DNA from: Dehalococcoidales bacterium
GTDB lineage: Bacteria; Chloroflexota; Dehalococcoidia; Dehalococcoidales; RBG-16-60-22
Assembly: GCA_016926705.1 (NCBI GenBank)
Contig: JAFGOC010000134.1
Coordinates: forward strand, 1-48,705
Length of the DNA stretch: 48,705 nt
Direction: 5' to 3'
The notes beneath the pieces were generated by a model. That model was not told where the DNA came from. It saw nothing but the letters and a program-made list of their open reading frames with translations, and searched no databases. Every line of letters begins with the position of its first letter. Position 1 is the stretch's first letter. Positions 15,409 through 24,489 of the stretch are shown here, in pieces. Both the position numbers and the translations under genes were made by a program.

Positions 15409-15446
15409 CAATGGAACGGCGAGGAAGCGAAGGAGGCAACAATAAT

Positions 15447-16877
15447 ATGAGTATTCCTTTCTTCACAAGCAGGGTGAAAAGAATTTTGGTAAATGTCCTC
15501 TGTATAGCCGGGCTGATATTCCTAATTGCCAGTTCCGGCAGCGGCTGCACCGTGGAGTCGACAACCACCACTATCACTACTACTACCACTGCAACTGCTA
15601 CTATCACCAGCACACCTCCTCCCACAGAAAATATTACCTGCCCGGAACTGATATTCAATGACCCGGAGTTTGCTTTCGAGCTGCGGCGTACGCTATCGGG
15701 GGTGTACACCGGCGAAGCTGACCTGGGAGAGTGTCTATACACCGCATCGCGGATTACAGACGGTGATTTGGAAAGCTGGTACCGGGAATGGTACGCAACC
15801 GCCGAACACTTCAAGCAGGCCGGCGATGAGAGCCTGGCAAACGGTCATATCGTAAGCGCCCGCGAAGCATATTACCGGGCGTCAACCTACTACCGCACCG
15901 CCGAATTCTTCCTGCATGGCAATCCCGCCGACCCGCGGATTCTCGAAACCTGGGGTAAAAGCCGGGACACGTTTGTGGCAGCGGCAAGTCGCGACAGGGT
16001 CCCCTTCGAAGTAGTCGAGATACCGTATGAAAATACGACACTGCCAGGATATTTTTACAGCGTCGATGCATCGGTCCAACCACGTCCCCTGCTGATAGTC
16101 CAGACGGGGTTCGACGGCTGCCAGGAGGAGCTGCACCCCTATGCCATGGAAGGCATCAAGCGGGGATATAATGTGCTTACATTCGAAGGTCCCGGGCAGG
16201 GCGCGGTGATACGACTACAGCACCTGCCTTTCCGGCCAGACTGGGAGAACGTGGTAACACCTGTAGTCGATTATGCGATAAATAGACCGGACGTGGACGA
16301 AGACCGCATTGCGTTATGGGGTATCAGCCTCGGCGGCTATCTGGCACCACGGGCGGCCGCTTACGAACACCGGATAGCCGCAATAATCGCAGACGCAGGT
16401 GTATATGATGTAGGCCTCAACCTTTGGCACGGCGCTCAAGAGGTGGGCGGGGAGCTGGCAAAAATGTCACGCCAGGAATTCAAAGAATATCTGCTGACCA
16501 ATCCGCCAGAGTTCAACGATGCAATGGAATCCGTTATGCAGCACAGCACAAGCGAACGGTGGTTCAACGAGCAGGGCATGTATGTCTTCAATACAACATC
16601 AATCGCCCTGTTCTGGGCGAAGTACATGGACTTCACGCTCGAAGGTTCAGTTGAAATGATAAGCTGTCCGGTGCTGGTAGCCTACGCCACAAACGACCAC
16701 TTCGACCCCAAAGGCGAACAGGCAAAGCTGCTCTACGACCATATCAAATCAGAAAAGGAACTCATGGAGTTCACCGAAGAATACGAGACAGATTACCATT
16801 GCCAGATGGGGGCTTTCGCGCAGGCGTTTGCTAAAAAGTTCGACTGGCTGGACGAGACATTAAGCATAAGCTGCTGA
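15447..16877 (+). CDS. lipoprotein alpha/beta hydrolase (dienelactone hydrolase/FrsA-like)
   Basis: The start at 15447 is chosen because AAGGAGG lies just upstream and the frame then opens with a signal peptide; an earlier ATG at 15390 would put 19 charged residues in front. The 476-residue precursor has a hydrophobic segment and a lipobox (GSGC), so it is probably an anchored extracytoplasmic lipoprotein. A Thr-rich linker follows (TTTTITTTTTATATI). The catalytic domain has an oxyanion/entry segment (VQTGFDGCQEE), the nucleophile elbow GISLGG, a likely acid in ATNDHFDP and a His in YHCQMG. An N-terminal helical cap of about 150 residues resembles FrsA-like and pseudooxynicotine-hydrolase-like proteins. 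The substrate is unknown. Confidence 0.8.
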   Translation: MSIPFFTSRVKRILVNVLCIAGLIFLIASSGSGCTVESTTTTITTTTTATATITSTPPPTENITCPELIFNDPEFAFELRRTLSGVYTGEADLGECLYTASRITDGDLESWYREWYATAEHFKQAGDESLANGHIVSAREAYYRASTYYRTAEFFLHGNPADPRILETWGKSRDTFVAAASRDRVPFEVVEIPYENTTLPGYFYSVDASVQPRPLLIVQTGFDGCQEELHPYAMEGIKRGYNVLTFEGPGQGAVIRLQHLPFRPDWENVVTPVVDYAINRPDVDEDRIALWGISLGGYLAPRAAAYEHRIAAIIADAGVYDVGLNLWHGAQEVGGELAKMSRQEFKEYLLTNPPEFNDAMESVMQHSTSERWFNEQGMYVFNTTSIALFWAKYMDFTLEGSVEMISCPVLVAYATNDHFDPKGEQAKLLYDHIKSEKELMEFTEEYETDYHCQMGAFAQAFAKKFDWLDETLSISC

Positions 16878-16987
16878 CCTCATTAATCCTTCATGAGCAG
16901 TTTGCTCAAAAAGACTCTCTAAATAACTCAAGAGCCTCACTGATTTTCGACTATAGTGCTGTTATTCTCACGATAACGGCAGGTCTC

Positions 16988-17016
16988 TTGACCGTAGTCG
17001 TGAATATTGCTACACT
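16988..17016 (+). promoter_or_regulatory. promoter of the nnrD-coaX unit, copy of the 15380 promoter
   Basis: A -35 TTGACC (16988-16993), 17 bases, and a -10 TACACT (17011-17016). Flanking bases TCTC before and CAATG after are also shared with 15376-15412. Confidence 0.6.
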
Positions 17017-17043
17017 CAATGCATCGGAGCAGTTACAAAAAAG

Positions 17044-18594
17044 ATGAAAATAGTCACCGCAGAGCAGATGAGGAAGATAGACCAGGCGTGCATAAAGACG
17101 GGCACGCCAGCCAGCACACTGATGGAGAACGCCGGCAAGTCCGTAGCCGAGGCGACGAGAGACTATCTGGGCGAGATTAAAAAGCAAAACATAGTATGCC
17201 TGATAGGCGGGGGGAACAACGGGGGCGACGGGCTGGTAGCGGCGCGGTATCTCAAGGGGTGGGGGGCCAAGGTAAGCATGTACCTGTGCAGCGAGAGGGC
17301 AGCCGGTGACACCAACCTGAAATTGGTCAAAGAAAAAGAAATCACGTGCATAGAGGCTAAGTCGGACAAAAGCCTGAAAAAACTCGATAGCCTGATAGAC
17401 AAGGCGACTTGCGTGATAGACGCGCTGCTCGGAACGGGCAAGATACGCCCGCTGGAGGGGGTATTTAAAAAGTCGCTGGAAAAAATAAATAAAGCCAAAG
17501 AGAAGAGGGGCTTAGGCGTTATCGCGGTGGATTTGCCGTCCGGCATGGACGCGGACACAGGAGCCATAGACCCCACCTGCCCTACCGCCGACCTGACGGT
17601 GACGCTGGCCTTCCCCAAGGCGGGGCTGTATAAATTCCCCGGGGCGGAGAGGACGGGCAGGGTGATAATTGCAGATATAGGCATACCGGAAAAGCTAGCG
17701 GATAAAATTAAAATAGAACTGCTGACGCAAGAATGGGCGGCAGCCACCCTACCGAAGCGCCCGCTTAACTCGAACAAAGGCACGTTCGGGCGGGTGCTGA
17801 TAAATGCGGGGTCAATTAACTACGTCGGGGCGGCCTGCCTGGCCTGCGGCGGGGCTTTACGGGTCGGGGCGGGGCTGGTAACGCTGGCAATACCCCGCAG
17901 TTTGCAGTCGGTTATCGCCTGCAGGGTTGCCGAAGGTACATATCTACCGCTGCCGGAATCCAGACCGGGGACGATATCGGTGGAAGCGGCGGACATCGTG
18001 CATAAACAATGTCCTCAATATAATGTATTATTGACCGGCTGCGGTCTGGGGCAGAACCCGGCGACGGTAGAATTCTTGAGCAGCCTGTTTTTAAAGAAGG
18101 GACTTCCTCCGCTGGTGATCGACGCCGACGGACTGAACATACTGGCGAGGATACCGAACTGGAGGCAACAGGTGCCGGATAACACGATACTGACGCCGCA
18201 CCCCGGCGAGATGGCAAGACTCACCGGAATGACCATCGATGAGATACAGAAGGACCGCACAGGCACGGCATTAAAATTCGCCGAAAAGTGGCAGAAAACG
18301 GTCGTTTTGAAGGGGGCTTTCACCGTGATTGCCAGCACGGACGGGAAATGCAGGGTAAGTCCCTTCGCCAACCCGGGACTAGCCTCGGGGGGGACGGGCG
18401 ACGTGCTGGCGGGAGTTATCGCGGGGCTGGCGGGGCAGGGGCTGAAACCTTACGACGCGGCGTCGCTGGGGGTCTATCTGCACGGGGCGGCGGGAGAGAA
18501 AGTAAAAGACGAAATAGGCGATGCCGGCATGATTGCGTCCGACCTGCTGCCGGCGCTGCCGCGGATAATCAAGCAACTGAAAAAACGGGGCTGA
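17044..18594 (+). CDS. nnrD: bifunctional NAD(P)H-hydrate epimerase/dehydratase
   Basis: The 516-residue protein is a full fusion of the two repair activities for damaged NADH/NADPH. The N-terminal YjeF domain carries GGGNNGGDGLVAARYL, DALLGTG and DLPSGMDADTG (NAD(P)HX epimerase). The C-terminal ribokinase-like domain has ILTPHPGEMARL and NPGLASGGTGDVLAGVIAGL (ADP-dependent NAD(P)HX dehydratase). The ribosome site is weak (GGAG 14 bases up). The gene is followed within 14 bases by coaX, so the two are likely co-transcribed. In some annotations the symbol is nnr. Confidence 0.92.
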   Translation: MKIVTAEQMRKIDQACIKTGTPASTLMENAGKSVAEATRDYLGEIKKQNIVCLIGGGNNGGDGLVAARYLKGWGAKVSMYLCSERAAGDTNLKLVKEKEITCIEAKSDKSLKKLDSLIDKATCVIDALLGTGKIRPLEGVFKKSLEKINKAKEKRGLGVIAVDLPSGMDADTGAIDPTCPTADLTVTLAFPKAGLYKFPGAERTGRVIIADIGIPEKLADKIKIELLTQEWAAATLPKRPLNSNKGTFGRVLINAGSINYVGAACLACGGALRVGAGLVTLAIPRSLQSVIACRVAEGTYLPLPESRPGTISVEAADIVHKQCPQYNVLLTGCGLGQNPATVEFLSSLFLKKGLPPLVIDADGLNILARIPNWRQQVPDNTILTPHPGEMARLTGMTIDEIQKDRTGTALKFAEKWQKTVVLKGAFTVIASTDGKCRVSPFANPGLASGGTGDVLAGVIAGLAGQGLKPYDAASLGVYLHGAAGEKVKDEIGDAGMIASDLLPALPRIIKQLKKRG

Positions 18595-18607
18595 AGAGGA
18601 GGAAGAT

Positions 18608-19372
18608 ATGCTGCTGGTTTTCGATATCGCTAATACGAATATCAAGATAGGCCTGTTCGATGGGAAAAAGCTGAAGGCGACCTGGCGGATTGCCACCGGC
18701 GTGCAGAGGATGGCCGACGAATACGCCGTAATACTGCTTAACTTTTTACACAACGAAGGCATAGACCCTAAAGAGATTAACGAAGGGGCAATGAGCTGTG
18801 TAGTGCCGCCGCTGGTGACGACTTTCAACGAGCTCTTCGAGAAATATTTTAAAATCAAGCCGCTGGTGGTGGGACCGGGGGTCAAGACGGGGGTGCGCAT
18901 ACGCTACCCCAATCCGAGGGAGGTAGGCGCCGACCTGATTGCCAACGCGGCAGCGGCGCTGGCGCTCTACAAACCGCCGATAATCGTGGTGGCGCTGGGA
19001 ACGGCGACCGCCTTCGCGACCGTTTCCAAAGACGGATACCTGGGGGGGGTAATCGCACCGGGGCTGGGCATATCGGCGGAGGCGCTTTATACACGCACGG
19101 CGGCCCTGCCGAGGGTGGAACTAGCCAGACCGAAAAAGACAATAGGCAACAACACCCAGGAAGCCATGCAGTCGGGCTTAATTTTCGGGTGGGCGGGGCT
19201 TATCGAGGGGATAGTGGAGCGGATACAGGCGGAGCTTGGGGAGAAGGCAACGGTGGTGGCGACGGGGGGCTGGGCGAGCATCATCGCAAAAGAAACGAAA
19301 GCCATCAACGAAGTAAATCCTGACTTAACGCTTTTAGGGATAAAAACAATTCATGATATGAACAGGGAGTAA
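18608..19372 (+). CDS. coaX: type III pantothenate kinase with altered motif residues
   Basis: The 254-residue protein fits CoaX, which phosphorylates pantothenate in the first committed step of CoA synthesis. It has the ATP-loop DIANTNIKIG (usually DIGNTN), GPGVKTGVRIRYPNPREVGAD with the catalytic GAD aspartate retained, and a GYLGGVIAPGLG segment. The motif normally written DxGTAxTxD reads ALGTATAFAT here, so both flanking acidic residues are replaced by alanine. GGAGG precedes the ATG. The CoA-pathway partner coaBC follows about 200 bases downstream, which supports the call in spite of the changed residues. Confidence 0.88.
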   Translation: MLLVFDIANTNIKIGLFDGKKLKATWRIATGVQRMADEYAVILLNFLHNEGIDPKEINEGAMSCVVPPLVTTFNELFEKYFKIKPLVVGPGVKTGVRIRYPNPREVGADLIANAAAALALYKPPIIVVALGTATAFATVSKDGYLGGVIAPGLGISAEALYTRTAALPRVELARPKKTIGNNTQEAMQSGLIFGWAGLIEGIVERIQAELGEKATVVATGGWASIIAKETKAINEVNPDLTLLGIKTIHDMNRE

Positions 19373-19578
19373 AAGGGGTAAAATTCCAACAACCAGGATA
19401 CAAGATACAAACAAGTTTCAAATATCAAAAATCAAAGACACAGATTAAAAATAAAAAACGGGTAAAAGGGAACAGGGGGTGAGGAGGGGAAAGGGAGCCC
19501 ACTCACCTTAATCCTCTCCCACGGAGGGGAGAGGACATAGAGGTTTTACGAGTACTATGGGCGGTTGAGGAGGATATT
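19373..19578. other. spacer with repeats shared with the spacer after coaBC
   Basis: It holds an AT-rich block (around 19420-19460, CAAAAATCAAAGACACAGAT then A-rich) that recurs at about 20795-20830. It also holds a hairpin unit CACCTTAATCCTCTCCCAC...GGGGAGAGGAC (19504-19536) that recurs at about 20957-20990. No gene is seen. Confidence 0.65.
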
Positions 19579-20778
19579 ATGCTGAAAAATAAGACAATAG
19601 TGCTGGGGATAACAGGGGGCATCGCGGCTTACAAGGCGGTGGACCTTGCCAGCAAGCTGACGCAGGCGGGAGCCAGGGTGGAGGTGGTGATGACCGAGGC
19701 GGCGACCAAGTTCGTGACGCCGCTGACACTGCGCAATATCACGCACCGTCAGGTGGTGACCGACATGTACGAGACGGCCTCCGAGTGGAGCGAGGAGCAT
19801 ATCGCGCTTGCCGAAGCCGCCGCGGCGGTAGTAATCGCTCCAGCGACAGCCAACACCATCGCCAGGCTGGCCACGGGAATCGCGGACAACATGCTGGGGA
19901 CGGTGGTGCTGGCGACGAAGGCGCCGGTGATTATCGCGCCGGCGATGAACGACGCGATGTACACTAATTCCGTGACGCAAAAGAACATCACCGCACTCAA
20001 GGCGCGGGGGTTTACATTTATCGAGCCGGAGTACGGCCGACTGGCCTCGGGGAAAACGGGGAAGGGCCGACTGCCGGATACAGCGACGATTATCAAGGCA
20101 ATAGAAAAGGCGCTGGGGCAAAAGCAGGACTTAAAGAATAAGCGCATCGTGGTGACGGCGGGGGGCACGCGAGAGCCAATCGACCCAGTGAGACATATAG
20201 GCAACCGGTCGTCGGGAAAGATGGGCTACGCCCTGTCGGAAGCGGCGCGGGACCGGGGGGCCAAGGTAACGCTGGTGGCGGCAAACGTGACGCTGGAAGA
20301 GCCCTCGGGCGTGGACGTTATAAAAGTCAAGACGGCGTCGGAGATGAAGAGGGCGGTAAGCGGGGCGGTCAAGAAAGCGGACGCGCTGATAATGGCGGCG
20401 GCGCCGGCGGACTATCAGCCGGAAATAATCGCTGAAGCCAAGATTAAAAAAGAGGCGGCGCAGACACTGACGTTAAAGCTGGTCAAGACGCCGGATATTT
20501 TGAGAGAGGTACAGGGGGACTTTTTGCGGGTGGGATTCGCGGCGGAGAGCGAGAATATCATCGCCAACGCGAAGAAAAAGCTGATAGAGAAGCGGCTCGA
20601 CCTGATTGTAGCAAATGATATTACGAAGACGGACAGCGGGTTCGACGCGGACACGAACAGAATCATTATTATAGATAAAAAGGGCAAGGCGGAGAAGCTG
20701 CCCTTGATGAGCAAGCGGGAGGCGGCGGAGAGGATACTGGACAGGGTGAGGGGGCTGGCGGGACAAGGGGGCAGGTAA
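19579..20778 (+). CDS. coaBC: bifunctional phosphopantothenoylcysteine decarboxylase / phosphopantothenate-cysteine ligase
   Basis: The 399-residue fusion enzyme catalyses two successive steps of CoA synthesis. The CoaC half has the FMN-binding LGITGGIAAYKAVDLA, the active-site His in SEEHIALAEAA, APATANTIARLATG and MNDAMYTN. The substrate-flap motif reads RLASG where the E. coli enzyme has ACG; the serine form is also found in other bacteria. The CoaB half has GGTREPIDPVRHIGNRSSGKMG and the AKIKKE lysines. GGAGG precedes the ATG. Confidence 0.93.
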   Translation: MLKNKTIVLGITGGIAAYKAVDLASKLTQAGARVEVVMTEAATKFVTPLTLRNITHRQVVTDMYETASEWSEEHIALAEAAAAVVIAPATANTIARLATGIADNMLGTVVLATKAPVIIAPAMNDAMYTNSVTQKNITALKARGFTFIEPEYGRLASGKTGKGRLPDTATIIKAIEKALGQKQDLKNKRIVVTAGGTREPIDPVRHIGNRSSGKMGYALSEAARDRGAKVTLVAANVTLEEPSGVDVIKVKTASEMKRAVSGAVKKADALIMAAAPADYQPEIIAEAKIKKEAAQTLTLKLVKTPDILREVQGDFLRVGFAAESENIIANAKKKLIEKRLDLIVANDITKTDSGFDADTNRIIIIDKKGKAEKLPLMSKREAAERILDRVRGLAGQGGR

Positions 20779-21251
20779 AATCAAAAATCAAATCTCAAAA
20801 ATCAAAGACACAGATAAAAAATAAAAAATTAGTGAGAGGGATTTTTAATATCAGGTCAATAGGCAAAAAAGAAAATCCAACCTTATTTACCTGAATATGA
20901 AAGCGCCGTCATCGAGTTGTGGTGTAAGGATTAATATACGTAAAGATTTCCCCCTCACCTTAATCCTCTCCCACAAGGGGAGAGGACAATTATAAAGGGG
21001 CTGGATTCCCGAGCAGGTCGGGAATGACGTTTGAATCTAGGAGGCTGATAGAGGATTGAGAGACTAAAAACTCCCTTAATCCCTCTTTAAAAGAGTGAGG
21101 CGGGGGAAGGGGAATTACCACCACCCCAAACCGAGATCCTTCGCTACACTCAGGATGACAAACAAAACAGGAATGATCCTCCTGCGCTAAAGCTCCGGAG
21201 GGCAAGCAAGCTCACCATGAGCGGCAGATAAATAACTAGAAAGAGATACTC
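20779..21251. other. 473-bp spacer of intergenic repeats before valS
   Basis: No coding frame or T-box-like leader is seen. It holds an AT-rich block shared with 19420-19460, a TTAATCCTCTCCC hairpin unit (about 20957-20990), a CCCGAGCAGGTCGGGAATGACG hairpin unit (about 21005-21030, given in part), a CCCTTAATCCCTCTTTAAAAGAG unit near 21070 (in part) and a GAGATCCTTCGCTACACTCAGGATGACA-type unit near 21130 (in part). A ribosome site for valS is weak. Confidence 0.65.
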
Positions 21252-23912
21252 ATGACAACTAAACCCGAAAAACAAGCGGAGATGCCCAAGGCTTACGAGC
21301 CGGGGAGGGCGGAGGAGAAGTGGTACAGGTTCTGGATGGAGAAGGGCTATTTCACGCCGAAGATAGATAAGCAGAAAAAACCTTTCGTGATTATAATGCC
21401 GCCGCCGAATGTCACCGGCGAGCTACATTCCGGCCACGCGCTGGAGATGTCTTTACAGGACGCCATGATACGCTGGCACCGCATGAAAGGAGAGCCGACG
21501 CTCTGGCTGCCGGGGCTCGACCACGCGGCGATTGCCGCCCAGGTGGTGGTGGAGAGACAGCTGGCTAAAGAAGGAGTAGACCGGCACAAGCTGGGCCGGG
21601 AAAAGTTCCTGGAAAGAATGTATAAGTGGGTCGCGGCATGCCGCAATACAATCACAAACCAATTCACGAAACTGGGCGTATCCTGCGACTGGACGCGCCT
21701 GCGCTTTACGATGGACGAAATTTCCACAAGGGCGGTGCGCACCACCTTTAAAAACCTTTACGACAAGGGGCTGATATACCGCGGCGAGCGCATCATCAAC
21801 TGGTGCCCGCGCTGCGGCACGGCGCTATCCGACCTCGAGGTAGAGCACATCGACCTGAACGGTCACCTGTGGTACGTGAGATACCCGATTGCGGGGGAGA
21901 AGGACAAATATATCACGGTAGCCACCACGCGCCCGGAGACGATACTGGGCGATACGGCGGTAGCCGTGAATCCTAAAGACAAACGGTTCAAGGGCATGGC
22001 GGGCAAGAAGGTCATCCTGCCGGCCGTCAACCGCGAAATAACAATAGTCGCCGATGAAATCGTGAGTATGGAATTCGGCACCGGCGCCGTTAAGGTAACC
22101 CCCGCCCACGACCCGGTGGACTTCGAGATTGCGCAGAGGCAAAACCTGCCGCTGATAAATATCCTCAACAGCGATGTGACGATGAACGAAAACGCCGGTC
22201 CTTATAAAGGCATGGACAGGTACGAGTGCCGCAAGGCCATCATCGCCGACCTGGAGAAAAACGGACAACTGGTGAAAACCGAGGAGTACTCACATGCGGT
22301 GGGGCACTGCGACCGGTGCGGAACGGTGGTCGAGCCGATTGCCAGCCAGCAATGGTTCGTGAAGGTGGGGCCGCTGGCCAAGCCGGCCATCGAGGTGGTC
22401 AATAACGGACAGATTACGATACTGCCGGAGCGTTTCACCAAGGTATATCTGAACTGGATGGAGAACATCCGCGACTGGTGCATCAGCCGGCAGCTCTGGT
22501 GGGGACACCAGATACCCATCTGGTACTGCAAAGACTGCAACGAAATGACGGTAGCCGTAGAGACACCGACCGCCTGCGCCAAATGCGGGTCGAAGAGAAT
22601 CGAGCAGGACCCGGACACGCTGGACACATGGTTCAGCTCCGGTTTATGGCCGCACTCGACGCTGGGCTGGCCGGACGACACCGAAGACCTGCGCTACTTT
22701 TACCCGACAACGGTAATGAACCCCGGCTATGAAATCCTGTTTTTCTGGGTGGCACGGATGATAATGCTGGGCATAGAGAACACGGGGGAAATCCCCTTCC
22801 ACACCGTCTTTCTCCACGGCCTGATACGTGACGACCGAGGCGTCAAGATGAGCAAGACCAAGGGCAACGTCATCGACCCGCTGGAAATCGTGAACAAATA
22901 CGGCGCCGACGCCACACGAATGGCACTTACGACCGGCACGTCGCCCGGCAACGACTCGCGGCTATCCGTTGAGAAAATGGAGGCCGGCCGCAACTTCGCC
23001 AACAAACTCTGGAATGCGGCGCGGTTCGTCATCAGGAGTCTGGACGCAGGCAGCGACGCCACCACCGAGGTTAAAGCAGACGGACTAAAGACCGAAGATA
23101 AATGGATACTATCGCGCCTGAACAGGACGACGGGCGAGGTAACCAGGCTGATGGACGAGTTCCAGTTCGGGGAGGCGCAGAGGCAGATACACGATTTTAT
23201 CTGGGGAGAATACTGCGACTGGTATATCGAGATGGCGAAGATAAGGCTGCAGGCAAACGACACCTCGCCGCTGCCGGTGCTGGTGCACGTACTGGAAAAG
23301 TCGCTAAGGCTGCTGCACCCCTACATGCCATTCATCACCGAGGAACTATGGCAGCACTTGAGAAAATATATAAAAGAACCCAAGACAGAATCTATAATGG
23401 TTGCCGAATACCCGAAAGCCGATGAAAAACGGCTCGACGGGGAGGCAGAAAAAGAAATAGAGTCCGTGGCCGAGATAATACGGTCGATACGCAACACACG
23501 GGCGCAGTATAAAGTGGACATGACCCGCTGGATAGAGTCGAAAATATACAGTAACCAAGCGGCGATTTCCACTTACGCCGAAGCGATAATAGCGCTGGGG
23601 AGGACCAGGCCGGTAACCTTCCTCAAAGGGGAACCGGGGGAAAGGGCAGGGGACAATACGCTGGTTTTACCGCTGGCGCAGGCGACGGTGGTAATTCCGA
23701 TGGCCAGCATGTTCGACGTGGAGGCGGAGAGAAAAAGGCTGGAGAAGGAGCTGGTAGATACACAGTCGGAAGTGAGCCGACTGGAAGCCCGGCTGAAGGA
23801 CAAGGCGTTCCTGACCAAGGCACCTGCGGCGGTTGTTGAAAAGGAAAAAAATAAACTCTATACTTTGAATGAAAAGCTGGGAAAACTGAAACAACAGCAA
23901 TCAAGGCTTTAG
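21252..23912 (+). CDS. valS: valine-tRNA ligase
   Basis: The 886-residue class I synthetase has the HIGH-type motif PPPNVTGELHSGHA, the KMSKS-type loop KMSKTKGN, and an editing domain between them (TTRPETILGDTAVAVNP and the following GTGAVKVTPAHD). Zinc-site cysteines appear as CPRCGTALS and CGTVVEPIASQQWF. The C-terminus is the ValRS coiled-coil arm (RKRLEKELVDTQSEVSRLEARL). It charges tRNA-Val with valine. Length and domain order are standard. A universal-stress gene follows within 10 bases. Confidence 0.95.
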   Translation: MTTKPEKQAEMPKAYEPGRAEEKWYRFWMEKGYFTPKIDKQKKPFVIIMPPPNVTGELHSGHALEMSLQDAMIRWHRMKGEPTLWLPGLDHAAIAAQVVVERQLAKEGVDRHKLGREKFLERMYKWVAACRNTITNQFTKLGVSCDWTRLRFTMDEISTRAVRTTFKNLYDKGLIYRGERIINWCPRCGTALSDLEVEHIDLNGHLWYVRYPIAGEKDKYITVATTRPETILGDTAVAVNPKDKRFKGMAGKKVILPAVNREITIVADEIVSMEFGTGAVKVTPAHDPVDFEIAQRQNLPLINILNSDVTMNENAGPYKGMDRYECRKAIIADLEKNGQLVKTEEYSHAVGHCDRCGTVVEPIASQQWFVKVGPLAKPAIEVVNNGQITILPERFTKVYLNWMENIRDWCISRQLWWGHQIPIWYCKDCNEMTVAVETPTACAKCGSKRIEQDPDTLDTWFSSGLWPHSTLGWPDDTEDLRYFYPTTVMNPGYEILFFWVARMIMLGIENTGEIPFHTVFLHGLIRDDRGVKMSKTKGNVIDPLEIVNKYGADATRMALTTGTSPGNDSRLSVEKMEAGRNFANKLWNAARFVIRSLDAGSDATTEVKADGLKTEDKWILSRLNRTTGEVTRLMDEFQFGEAQRQIHDFIWGEYCDWYIEMAKIRLQANDTSPLPVLVHVLEKSLRLLHPYMPFITEELWQHLRKYIKEPKTESIMVAEYPKADEKRLDGEAEKEIESVAEIIRSIRNTRAQYKVDMTRWIESKIYSNQAAISTYAEAIIALGRTRPVTFLKGEPGERAGDNTLVLPLAQATVVIPMASMFDVEAERKRLEKELVDTQSEVSRLEARLKDKAFLTKAPAAVVEKEKNKLYTLNEKLGKLKQQQSRL

Positions 23913-23921
23913 GAGGTGGAT

Positions 23922-24398
23922 ATGTTCTCGAAAATACTGGTCCCGCTGGACGGGTCGAAAGTAGGCGAGGCGGCCCTACCGGCGATCGAACAGATGATAA
24001 GCAAGCTGGCGGCCGGAACAAAAGTGGAAGTTGTACTCATCGGGGTGATAACGCTACTGCGGCACTGGGTGGTGGTGGGAGAGGCAAGCGCTCCGGTTTC
24101 CTATACGGAAGAAGAGCTCAATCTCATCAAAAAGAGAGTGGAGGACTACCTGGGCAAGACCGGGGATTCGCTGAAGAAGAAGGGCGTGACGGTCAGCACG
24201 ATAGTAAGCACGGGCAACGCCGCCGACGAGATAATTAAAGCCGCCGGGCAAACGGGGGCGGACCTGATAGCGATGTCCACGCACGGGCGGTCGGGGTGGA
24301 AGCGGCTGGCTTTCGGGAGCATCACGGACAAGGTGATGCACCACTCCAGCATACCGGTGCTGATGGTGCGCGCGCCCGAGGGCACGGTGAACGAGTAA
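23922..24398 (+). CDS. universal stress protein (UspA family)
   Basis: I use the ATG at 23922, five bases after AGGAGG, rather than the upstream GTG that overlaps this site. The 158-residue protein has the Usp fold: KILVPLDGSKVGEAALP at the N-terminus and the ATP-binding pattern STHGRSGWKRLAFGSITDKVMHHSSIPVLMV at the C-terminus (given in part: GRSG...GS-T). It probably binds ATP and acts in stress tolerance. It follows valS closely and is likely read through from it. Confidence 0.9.
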   Translation: MFSKILVPLDGSKVGEAALPAIEQMISKLAAGTKVEVVLIGVITLLRHWVVVGEASAPVSYTEEELNLIKKRVEDYLGKTGDSLKKKGVTVSTIVSTGNAADEIIKAAGQTGADLIAMSTHGRSGWKRLAFGSITDKVMHHSSIPVLMVRAPEGTVNE

Positions 24399-24489
24399 GG
24401 GAAAACTCCCTTAATCCCTCTTTAAGAAAGAGGGAGACTAGCAGGGGAGATACCCCACCCTGAGATTCTTCCCCCGATTTGCATCGGGG
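24399..24489. repeat. two intergenic hairpin repeats between usp and the next gene
   Basis: A CCCTTAATCCCTCTTTAAGAAAGAGGGAG hairpin (about 24408-24438, in part) and a GAGATTCTTCCCCCGAT...ATCGGGGTCAGAATGACAG unit (about 24462-24501) belong to the two repeat families described at 15228 and 21070. The second overlaps the end of the minus-strand gene. Confidence 0.6.

Larger units (their letters stand above)
14889..15446. other. 558-bp spacer filled with short repeats, no gene seen
   Basis: No credible coding frame lies here. It contains a palindrome-bearing repeat (14900-14926, also at 25259-25285), a 14-bp tandem repeat (15111-15138), two copies of a hairpin around CCCGATTTCATCGGG (15228-15250 and 15337-15359), and the promoter of the next gene. 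Confidence 0.7.

Noticed and set aside
15390..15446. Longer N-terminus for the lipoprotein hydrolase, starting at 15390
   Set aside because: It would place charged residues before the signal peptide, and the best ribosome site is just before the ATG at 15447.
19579..20778. CoaBC as an inactive decarboxylase because the ACG cysteine reads as serine
   Set aside because: The RLASG form is known to me from many bacterial CoaBC proteins, the remaining active-site residues are present, and the neighbouring CoaX supports a working pathway.
21118..21251. Possible T-box leader before valS
   Set aside because: I looked for the conserved T-box stretch and a terminator/antiterminator pair and saw neither; the segment is made of intergenic repeat units.
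21252..23912. KMSKT instead of KMSKS in ValS as a sign of altered function
   Set aside because: A Thr at this place is a mild and common variation, and all other synthetase and editing motifs are intact.
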